Shown: positions 1-5,029 of the stretch, in pieces | How positions within the stretch are numbered: position 1 is the stretch's first letter | Layout: every line of letters starts with the position of its first letter | Source of the DNA: Niastella sp. | GTDB lineage: Bacteria > Bacteroidota > Bacteroidia > Chitinophagales > Chitinophagaceae | Length of the DNA stretch: 8,661 nt | Reading direction: 5' to 3' | NCBI GenBank assembly: GCA_021154515.1 | Contig: JAJKIL010000146.1 | Coordinates: 1-8,661 of the forward strand | The notes under the pieces: generated by a model | Told to the model about the DNA's origin: nothing | The model's database searches: none | Seen by the model: the letters and a program-made list of their open reading frames with translations, nothing else | Position numbers and translations under genes: made by a program

Positions 1-738
1 CAGCGCTATAACACTACGGCGGGGGAAACTAACGGCCTGCTTCATCGAACGACGGATATTCGCCCGCAAAAACCATACAATGGCAAATGAAGCTATCAAT
101 ACGCCGGCAACGATCCAGCCTACAGGATACGACTCCTGGATGTTGCCCAATACTTCGGTGGTATAGATCAGGTAATCAACCGCAATAAAATTATACCGGG
201 TTGAAAATTCATTCCAGAAAAAGTATTCGCTTACGGCATTGAACAACAACAGGAAGGTGATTAGAAAAATATCGGCGGCCAACACATATTTACGCCATCG
301 CAACCGGAATGCCGGGCCTTTTTTGGCCAGCAGCAAATAGATCAAAAGGCGCAGGCCAAACAGTACTACCACGCCCCAATGAAGGCCTGCGTTGTATTCT
401 GCAGGCACCAGCTGGGAAAAAGAAAAGAAGAGCATGAGAACGGCGTACAGGCCTGTCATCCATTTTCGCCAGGCCGGCTCATATATTTTTTCGCTCGTAA
501 ACCAAAGGTGAAGCACAAAGGGGATGATAAGATAGGAACTGATGGCGAGGTCGTACATCAGGCCAATACCAAAAACACCAAGGAGGTTAGCGATCGTCCA
601 GTCAAAACCTTTACCGGTATATAATAACAAACCCAGGCGTGTCACAAACGAAATGCCCAGGTTGATAAATACCAATAAAAGGATGATGCCAAAACGATGA
701 GCCAAGCCTTTCTGAACCAGGGATCTCAATCGCAGCAT
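1..738 (-). CDS. LTA synthase/sulfatase-family membrane protein, N-terminal part (cut by window edge)
   Basis: The minus-strand frame from ATG at 738 stays open for 246 codons to the window edge, so the C-terminus is missing. The visible part is very hydrophobic, with about six membrane segments near residues 17-38, 50-78, 95-110, 118-138, 153-170 and 206-225. After the fifth segment comes SEYFFWNEFSTRYNFIAVDY, followed by a TTEVLGNIQESYP stretch. This block is typical of Bacteroidota LTA synthase-like proteins, just before the extracytoplasmic alkaline-phosphatase/sulfatase domain. Family members transfer phosphoglycerol or phosphoethanolamine groups onto envelope glycans or lipids, using a metal-bound catalytic threonine that would lie outside this window. 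Bacteroidota do not make classical lipoteichoic acid, so the substrate is unknown. The family call rests on remembered motif similarity. The gene is separated from the upstream minus-strand gene by a strong terminator. Confidence 0.8.
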   Translation of the reverse strand, partial: MLRLRSLVQKGLAHRFGIILLLVFINLGISFVTRLGLLLYTGKGFDWTIANLLGVFGIGLMYDLAISSYLIIPFVLHLWFTSEKIYEPAWRKWMTGLYAVLMLFFSFSQLVPAEYNAGLHWGVVVLFGLRLLIYLLLAKKGPAFRLRWRKYVLAADIFLITFLLLFNAVSEYFFWNEFSTRYNFIAVDYLIYTTEVLGNIQESYPVGWIVAGVLIASFAIVWFLRANIRRSMKQAVSFPRRSVIAL

Positions 739-761
739 GTTTCTTAATGTGTCTGAAAATG

Positions 762-781
762 TTGATTAATCAATTAGCTAA
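762..781. promoter_or_regulatory. Two abutting palindromes upstream of the LTA-synthase-like gene
   Basis: TTGATTAATCAA (762-773) is a perfect 12-bp palindrome. It is followed directly by the perfect 8-bp palindrome TTAGCTAA (774-781). They lie 24-43 bp upstream of the ATG at 738, in a position suited to an operator. A 12-bp palindrome is expected about twice by chance in a window this size, so the function is only a suggestion. Confidence 0.25.
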
Positions 782-800
782 TAAAACCGGCTATTGCCGG
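782..800 (-). terminator. Small GC hairpin followed by a T-run (second terminator or leader hairpin)
   Basis: On the minus strand a 5-bp stem CCGGC/GCCGG with loop AATA (787-800) is followed by TTTTAT. It sits about 50 bp beyond the strong terminator at 847-878 and 49 bp before the LTA-synthase-like ATG. It could be a back-up terminator or a leader hairpin of the downstream gene. The stem is short, so confidence is low. Confidence 0.3.
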
Positions 801-846
801 AACCCCCTATTCTAAAGGGATTTTTCACCGAAATAAAAATAGCACG

Positions 847-878
847 AAAAAAGGCCCCGGCGGTTACCGCCGGGGCCT
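847..878 (-). terminator. Strong intrinsic terminator of the deoxyhypusine synthase-like gene
   Basis: Arms 867-878 and 852-863 form a perfect 12-bp, very GC-rich stem with a 3-nt loop (864-866). On the minus strand the stem runs into six T residues (852-847). It starts 22 nt after the stop codon of the minus-strand gene at 901-1875. No T-run follows on the plus strand, so it works in one direction. Confidence 0.92.
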
Positions 879-900
879 GTAAACAACCGATTAATAGTTT

Positions 901-1875
901 TTACCAGCCTAAGATATAGGCAAATATGAGGGGAGCTACGATGGTAGCGTCACTTTCTACGATAAATTTTGGCGTATTGATATCCAGCTTACCCCAGGTA
1001 ATTTTCTCATTAGGCACTGCCCCTGAGTAAGAACCGTAAGAGGTGGTTGAATCAGAGATCTGGCAGAAATAGCTCCAGAAGGGTACATCGTGCCATTCCA
1101 GGTCCTGGTACATCATAGGCACCACGCAAATAGGGAAATCACCGGCGATACCACCGCCTATCTGGAAAAAGCCTACACCTTTGCCGCCACTGTTTTGGCG
1201 GTACCAGTCGGCCAGCCAAACCATATATTCGATACCACTCTTCATGGTGGTAGCTTTCATTTCGCCTTTGATGATGTAAGAAGCAAAGATGTTACCCATG
1301 GTGCTGTCTTCCCAGCCTCCCACGATGATGGGCAGGTTCTTTTCAGCAGCAGCGATCATCCAGCTGTTTTTGGGATCGATCTGGTAATCTTTTTCCATCA
1401 CCTTACTCAGCAACAGCTTGTACATAAATTCGTGGGGGAGATAGCGTTCGCCCTTGGCGTCGGCGTCTTTCCACAGTTTAACGATGTTATGCTGAATATG
1501 ACGGAAAGCTTCTTCTTCGGGGATACAGGTATCAGTAACCCGGTTCAACCCCTGCTCCAGCAATTCCCACTCCTGTTGCGGAGTAAGATCACGGTAATGG
1601 GGAACGCGTTTGTAATGATCATGAGCTACCAGGTTCATAATGTCTTCTTCCAGATTGGCGCCTGTACAGCTGATGATGTGTATTTTATCCTGGCGGATCA
1701 TTTCAGCCAGTGAAATACCCAACTCGGCGGTACTCATGGCGCCGGCCAGTGTAACCATCATTTTTCCACCTTCCAGTAAATGGGTTTCATATCCTTTAGC
1801 CGCATCTACCAGGGCAGCAGCATTAAAATGCCGGTAATGATGTTGTATAAATTGAGAAACAGGTCCTTTGCTCAT
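901..1875 (-). CDS. Deoxyhypusine synthase-like protein (probable polyamine-modifying NAD enzyme)
   Basis: The product has 324 residues, somewhat shorter than human deoxyhypusine synthase (about 369). Family landmarks in order: CTGANLEEDI (70-79), matching TAGGVEEDLI in the nucleotide-binding region; GGWEDSTMGN (186-195); IGGG (239-242); and SGAVPNEKITWGKL (284-297), matching SGARPDEAVSWGKI. Lys296 in WGK corresponds to the catalytic lysine that forms the imine with the aminobutyl group; Glu290 and Trp294 of the polyamine pocket are also kept. The histidine after GGGVVK in the human enzyme is replaced here (GGGIAGD), and the aspartate of GSDSG is Tyr283. Bacteria lack eIF5A, so the likely product is a free polyamine such as homospermidine rather than a modified protein; this is inference. 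The gene is monocistronic, with its own promoter (1896-1925) and terminator. Start ATG at 1875 has no clear Shine-Dalgarno site. Confidence 0.88.
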   Translation of the reverse strand: MSKGPVSQFIQHHYRHFNAAALVDAAKGYETHLLEGGKMMVTLAGAMSTAELGISLAEMIRQDKIHIISCTGANLEEDIMNLVAHDHYKRVPHYRDLTPQQEWELLEQGLNRVTDTCIPEEEAFRHIQHNIVKLWKDADAKGERYLPHEFMYKLLLSKVMEKDYQIDPKNSWMIAAAEKNLPIIVGGWEDSTMGNIFASYIIKGEMKATTMKSGIEYMVWLADWYRQNSGGKGVGFFQIGGGIAGDFPICVVPMMYQDLEWHDVPFWSYFCQISDSTTSYGSYSGAVPNEKITWGKLDINTPKFIVESDATIVAPLIFAYILGW

Positions 1876-1895
1876 GATCAGTTTTTTTATGGCGC

Positions 1896-1925
1896 CAAAG
1901 GTAAAGGAAAAGGTACAAGGTTCAA
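1896..1925 (-). promoter_or_regulatory. Bacteroidota-type promoter of the deoxyhypusine synthase-like gene
   Basis: The minus strand reads TTG (1925-1923), a 19-nt spacer, then TACCTTTG (1903-1896), a full match to the Bacteroidota consensus TTG-N19-21-TAnnTTTG. Transcription would start about 14 nt before the ATG. The TTG lies inside a heptad repeat unit (1920-1926), so the repeat array overlaps the -33 region and spacer. Confidence 0.65.
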
Positions 1926-1940
1926 GGCTCAGGGCACAAG
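1906..1940 (-). repeat. Degenerate heptad tandem repeat array (CTTGNNN), copy 1
   Basis: Read on the minus strand, the region divides into consecutive 7-bp units: CTTGTGC, CCTGAGC, CTTGAAC and CTTGTAC (1940-1913), then a decayed CTTTTCC (1912-1906). The same unit pattern recurs at 7690-7738. The first two units share a 13-nt run (TCTTGTGCCCTGA) with that array. The repeats read in the same direction as the gene they precede. Confidence 0.75.
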
Positions 1941-1946
1941 AAAATG

Positions 1947-1974
1947 AAGGCCCTCCGATGAATCGGAGAGCCTT
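1947..1974 (-). terminator. Hairpin downstream of the small secreted protein gene
   Basis: Arms 1947-1959 and 1962-1974 pair over 13 positions with one mismatch (1952/1969) around a tiny loop. It begins 47 nt after the stop codon of the minus-strand gene at 2021-2464. On the minus strand it is followed by CATTTTCTT, a weak T-tract. The plus strand has a better one (TTTTCTTT), but no plus-strand gene ends here. It probably ends the small secreted protein transcript. Confidence 0.55.
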
Positions 1975-2020
1975 TTCTTTCCAACTAAAACCAACTATAA
2001 GAAAACCGTTGATTATTATT

Positions 2021-2464
2021 TTATTTCCTTTCTTTTCTGTACACTTCCCAGCTTGTAGTTCCGCTTGATTTTAGTATGAGCTTTTGATCGCTATTCTCCA
2101 GCGTTACATAGTACACATTCTCGTTATTGGAAGCCATTTCAAAAAGATCGGTGATCCAGTGCGTGCTGTAATTCTTTTTAAGGTCAGTGAGCAGGTTAAT
2201 AGGCAACTGGCTCGATACAATATTGCGGGTTACCCCTAACAGGTTACCATTTTGCTCATAAAACGCATATACAACCTGTTCATTAAGGGTAAAGGTTACT
2301 TTTACAAAGTCTTTGGTGGTTGCCCATTCCACATGTTGTGCGCCGGCAAATTCTTTCTCGAAAGATTTAATGATTCTTTCATTTACTTCTTCTTTACCAT
2401 TGGCAAATGCACTACTAATGCTGGTTAATAAAACGAAGACGCCAATGAGGATTTTGTTTTTCAT
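2021..2464 (-). CDS. Small secreted protein of unknown function (paralog of 6947-7387)
   Basis: I do not recognise a named family. With the ATG at 2464 the product has 147 residues and begins with a good signal peptide: KNK, a hydrophobic stretch near residues 5-20, and likely cleavage after SSAFA (residue 21). The frame extends 12 codons upstream to another ATG at 2500, but that start would bury the signal peptide behind a polar tail, so 2464 is preferred. The mature protein alternates charged and aromatic positions (NERIIKSFEKEFAGAQHVEW, VVYAFYEQNGNLLGV, VYYVTLE), suggesting a small beta-rich exported domain, perhaps PepSY-like; this is a guess. It matches the protein at 6947-7387 over the whole length in pattern: NER-[IV]-[IL]-K-x-F near the start, A-x2-V-x-W, Y-x3-GN, LP, then YY-x2-LE. 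It is probably monocistronic. Confidence 0.8.
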   Translation of the reverse strand: MKNKILIGVFVLLTSISSAFANGKEEVNERIIKSFEKEFAGAQHVEWATTKDFVKVTFTLNEQVVYAFYEQNGNLLGVTRNIVSSQLPINLLTDLKKNYSTHWITDLFEMASNNENVYYVTLENSDQKLILKSSGTTSWEVYRKERK

Positions 2465-2721
2465 GATGCTATTTTTTACCTGTTTTTGAATGTTGGGCAT
2501 TAAAGGTCATCCTGGCTATATGGATGCCCTGCCCGGTTTGTTTTTTTAATATTAAATGAATGTTCTAAGCGGTATGAAATATAAGTAGCTGCTTTTCAAA
2601 AATTATTACACGTAACGGAGATTCTTTTTTTGGCTACGATACACTATATGCGAAGCAACAAACTTTTTCATGGCTATACTTTTAATCTGATCTAACCTGA
2701 TGCTTTATTGATTAGTCGATA

Positions 2722-2751
2722 CAAAAGTAGCTGAGGTTACACTTATCTCAT
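2722..2751 (-). promoter_or_regulatory. Candidate promoter of the small secreted protein gene
   Basis: The minus strand has TACTTTTG (2729-2722), a perfect TAnnTTTG box identical to the one before the paralog at 6947-7387. Nineteen nt upstream is ATG (2751-2749), one mismatch from the TTG -33 box. It would give a leader of roughly 250 nt before the ATG at 2464, which is long and lowers confidence. Confidence 0.4.
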
Positions 2752-2777
2752 AAAATTTATGACTAATGGCGACCGAT

Positions 2778-2796
2778 GTTAAACAACGTTAAACAA
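2778..2796. repeat. Tandem direct repeat GTTAAACAA, 10-bp period
   Basis: GTTAAACAA occurs at 2778-2786 and 2788-2796, separated by one C, so the copies are one helical turn apart. This spacing fits a dimeric regulator binding one face of DNA. It lies about 50 bp upstream of the -7 box of the divergent minus-strand promoter candidate. No regulator can be named. Confidence 0.35.
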
Positions 2797-3018
2797 AATG
2801 TCGCCCGGTTTGTTGCGGCACCCACTGAAATGCAGGCTGGCTAAGCCTTACAGCCAATTGTTTAAATATTTCCTAAAACAAGGTTAAGCGATCGTTAAAA
2901 TGGAATTGTGGAAAGAGCTGCAACCGGAAAGGAGAATTTTTATTCATTCTTTTTTGCATTTTTTCGACTGAAACCCGCTGTAAAACGTTATATTGGCAAT
3001 ACATCAATTGTTATACAT

Positions 3019-3606
3019 TTGAATTATCTCGCGCACGCCTATTTGTCTTTTAATCAGCCTGCTATACTGGCAGGAAACCTTTTTAGCGATTTTGTAAAAG
3101 GGAAACAGGTAAACCTGTACCCTGAGGAAGTGCGCAAGGGAATTTTGCTACACCGGGCCATCGATTCCTTTACTGATGAACATGCTGCTACCCGGGAAGC
3201 CAAAAACATTTTTAAATCCCATTACAGGTTATATAGTTCAGCTTTTATCGACGTATCGTACGATCACTTTCTGGCCAACGACAGCCAACAATTTAACGAC
3301 GATTCCTCTTTGTCTGAGTTTTCCCGGCAGGTCTACATCTCCCTGGAAAAATACGTGGATGTTTCCCCCGAACCATTCAAAAAGATGTTTCCTTATATGA
3401 AACGGCACGACTGGTTATATAACTACCGTACCCGGCAGGGTATTGAGCGAAGTTTTGAGGGGGTGGTTCACCGGGCGGCTTATTTAACCGATAGCCAAAC
3501 GGCCTTTAAATTATTTGAAGAAAACTACAACAAGCTGCAGCAATACTATATAGATTTCTTTCCGTCCCTGCACCAGTTTGCCTTTGACACCCTGCAAGGC
3601 ATGTAA
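3019..3606 (+). CDS. acpH: ACP phosphodiesterase (acyl carrier protein phosphodiesterase)
   Basis: AcpH removes the 4'-phosphopantetheine arm from holo-acyl carrier protein, giving apo-ACP, in the cytoplasm. From the TTG at 3019 the product has 195 residues, close to the 193 of E. coli AcpH. Conserved blocks: NYLAHAYLSF at the N-terminus, GNLFSDFVKG (19-28, with Asp24), GILLHRAIDSFTD (41-53), DVSYDHFLAN (78-87), then a DWLYNYR block. They match E. coli GNLLADFVRG, GIHMHRRIDVLTD and DVMWDHFLSR, and the Asp and His residues are the presumed metal and catalytic ligands. The frame also opens from an ATG at 2908, but that adds 37 residues with no family counterpart, whereas homologs start exactly at M-N-[YF]-L-A-H. 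TTG at 3019 is therefore the likely start codon. No Shine-Dalgarno site and no clear terminator are visible. The gene seems to stand alone. Confidence 0.92.
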   Translation: MNYLAHAYLSFNQPAILAGNLFSDFVKGKQVNLYPEEVRKGILLHRAIDSFTDEHAATREAKNIFKSHYRLYSSAFIDVSYDHFLANDSQQFNDDSSLSEFSRQVYISLEKYVDVSPEPFKKMFPYMKRHDWLYNYRTRQGIERSFEGVVHRAAYLTDSQTAFKLFEENYNKLQQYYIDFFPSLHQFAFDTLQGM

Positions 3607-3703
3607 ACGGCGTCTCCCCACTTACCCCAATTAAAATATCTTTAAAAGTGCTGCCCCTCCACAGGATTTTCTTACGTCAAAACGTTTAATGATAATAAAT
3701 ATG

Positions 3704-3735
3704 TTTTAGGGGAATCCATCTAACTTTTATTTTTG
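3704..3735 (+). promoter_or_regulatory. Probable promoter of the DUF2911-DUF2911-asnB operon
   Basis: TATTTTTG at 3728-3735 fully matches TAnnTTTG. TTTT at 3704-3707, one mismatch from TTTG, lies 20 nt upstream. The start point would be near 3742, leaving a leader of about 55 nt before the ATG at 3798. There is no other good candidate in the 191-bp gap after acpH. Confidence 0.55.
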
Positions 3736-3797
3736 CCGATTATTTACCTGCATAGGGGATCTCCTGAACTAAATAGTCTTATTAAAACAATACGAAG

Positions 3798-4367
3798 ATG
3801 AAGCAGCTGGTGGTGTTATTTTTTGCCGTAACCATAATCAATACAACCGTAGAAGCACAATTTAAAGCGCCTGCCCTGGACAAATCGCCCATGGACATGA
3901 GCTATTTCCCGGCCAATTTCCCTATTCTGAAGATCCAGAATAAAGCCATAGACCCACTGATGTGCCGGGTATGTTACAGCAGGCCGCAAAAAAACGGCCG
4001 GAATGTATTTGGGGATTTGATAGAATATGGCAAGGTTTGGCGCCTGGGCGCTAACGAAGCCACTGAAATTGAACTGTATAAAGATGTAAAAATTAATAAC
4101 GACCGGCTGAAAAAAGGCCGGTACAGTATGTACGCCATCCCGTTCCAGGACAAGTGGACCTTGATCTTCAACAGGGAAACCGATATTTGGGGCGCATTTC
4201 AATATGACGAAAAAAAGGATGTGCTGCGTACCGATGTTAAACTGGAAAAACAACAAGACCCAATTGAGGCTTTTACCCTGGTTTTTGATAAAACCGATTC
4301 CGGCGCCAATATGATAATGGCCTGGGACGATGTGAAAGCCACCTTGCCTATAACCTTTATAAAATAA
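3798..4367 (+). CDS. DUF2911 family exported protein
   Basis: The 189-residue product starts with a Sec signal peptide (hydrophobic residues 4-15, likely cleavage after VEA at residue 20), so it acts outside the cytoplasm. The rest is one DUF2911 domain: LDKSPMDMSYFP (27-38), YSRPQKNGRNVFGDLI (60-75), the hallmark VWRLGANEATEIE (80-92), then KKGRYSMYAIP (105-115), W120, and WG (131-132). DUF2911 is common in Bacteroidota; its biochemical role is not established and no catalytic residues are known to me. The stop codon is 4 bp before the ATG of a second DUF2911 gene, so the two are surely co-transcribed. The two genes share 37 of 39 bases over 4035-4073 and 4690-4728, the stretch encoding the hallmark, which points to a tandem duplication. 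Confidence 0.9.
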   Translation: MKQLVVLFFAVTIINTTVEAQFKAPALDKSPMDMSYFPANFPILKIQNKAIDPLMCRVCYSRPQKNGRNVFGDLIEYGKVWRLGANEATEIELYKDVKINNDRLKKGRYSMYAIPFQDKWTLIFNRETDIWGAFQYDEKKDVLRTDVKLEKQQDPIEAFTLVFDKTDSGANMIMAWDDVKATLPITFIK

Positions 4368-4371
4368 AATA

Positions 4372-5013
4372 ATGTATCAAACCAGGCAACTTATAAAACT
4401 TTGCTGTTTACTCTGGATCATCGCTTTGACAATTGGTTGCGACGGGCCCTCCACTTCGGGCAATAATTCCGTAACGATCAATCCCAATACGTCAGCCAAC
4501 CAACCAACTGAAAAAGATCTGCAACCGGGGCTCGATAAATCTCCTATGGATATGAGCTATTATCCGGTTGATTATCCCAAATTAAAAATGACCGGTTCCA
4601 TCAGCGAACCGCCAATTGCACGCGTTATTTACAGCAGGCCACAAAAAAATAACCGGCTCATCTTTGGAGACCTCATAAAATATGGGGCTGTTTGGCGCCT
4701 GGGCGCTAATGAGGCCACTGAAATTGAATTCTTCAGGGATGTAACCATTTCCGACAAAAGGGTTTCAAAAGGCCGCTATGTTATTTACTGTATTCCCCAG
4801 GAAAATAACTGGAAACTGGTGCTGAACACCGACCTGTACACCTGGGGCCTGAAGATCGATTCTACCAAGGACGAATACAAATTTTCCATCCCCGTTTCCA
4901 AAACCCGCTTCCCTTACGAGCTGTTTACCATGGAGTTTGAAAAGGCCGGCAAGGGCATGCAACTGAATATGGAGTGGGATAGTGTAAAAGCAAGCTTGCC
5001 GATTACGTGGTAA
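4372..5013 (+). CDS. DUF2911 family lipoprotein
   Basis: The 213-residue product is a tandem paralog of the upstream protein but goes to the membrane differently. It begins with a lipoprotein signal, hydrophobic residues 7-21 followed by the lipobox LTIGC with acylated Cys23. A Ser/Thr/Asn/Pro-rich linker (24-52) leads to the DUF2911 domain (about 54-213). Shared blocks are LDKSPMDMSYYP (54-65), YSRPQKNNRLIFGDLI (87-102), VWRLGANEATEIE (108-120), SKGRYVIYCIP (132-142) and WG (158-159). The likely location is lipid-anchored in the periplasm or outer membrane. Spacing is 4 bp after the first DUF2911 gene and 16 bp before the asparagine synthase gene, consistent with one operon. The function of the domain is unknown. 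Confidence 0.9.
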   Translation: MYQTRQLIKLCCLLWIIALTIGCDGPSTSGNNSVTINPNTSANQPTEKDLQPGLDKSPMDMSYYPVDYPKLKMTGSISEPPIARVIYSRPQKNNRLIFGDLIKYGAVWRLGANEATEIEFFRDVTISDKRVSKGRYVIYCIPQENNWKLVLNTDLYTWGLKIDSTKDEYKFSIPVSKTRFPYELFTMEFEKAGKGMQLNMEWDSVKASLPITW

Positions 5014-5029
5014 TTGTTATCTTGTTGCC

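Larger units (their letters stand above)
2465..3018. other. 554-bp non-coding region between divergent genes
   Basis: This AT-rich stretch separates the minus-strand secreted protein gene from the plus-strand acpH. I found no convincing small gene on either strand and no structured RNA that I recognise. It holds a candidate minus-strand promoter at 2722-2751, a tandem direct repeat at 2778-2796, and part of an in-frame extension of acpH (2908-3018) that I judge untranslated. A weaker promoter-like element, TATATTTC on the minus strand at 2576-2583, lies closer to the secreted protein gene but has poor spacing to any TTG. Confidence 0.6.

Noticed and set aside
379..624. An 81-codon open frame on the plus strand
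   Set aside because: It is antisense to the LTA-synthase-like membrane protein, whose minus-strand frame is open throughout with sensible membrane segments.
1090..1713. A 207-codon open frame on the plus strand
   Set aside because: It lies wholly antisense to the deoxyhypusine synthase-like gene, resembles no family, and the minus-strand protein has clear conserved motifs.
2465..2500. Upstream ATG at 2500 for the small secreted protein
   Set aside because: It would place 12 polar residues before a standard signal peptide that begins at the ATG at 2464.
2981..2996. TATATTGG as an acpH promoter -7 box
   Set aside because: It has one mismatch to TAnnTTTG and no TTG at 19-21 nt upstream; the nearest TTTG is 32 nt away.
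2908..3018. N-terminal extension of acpH from ATG 2908
   Set aside because: The 37 extra residues have no family counterpart, and the conserved start motif begins at TTG 3019.
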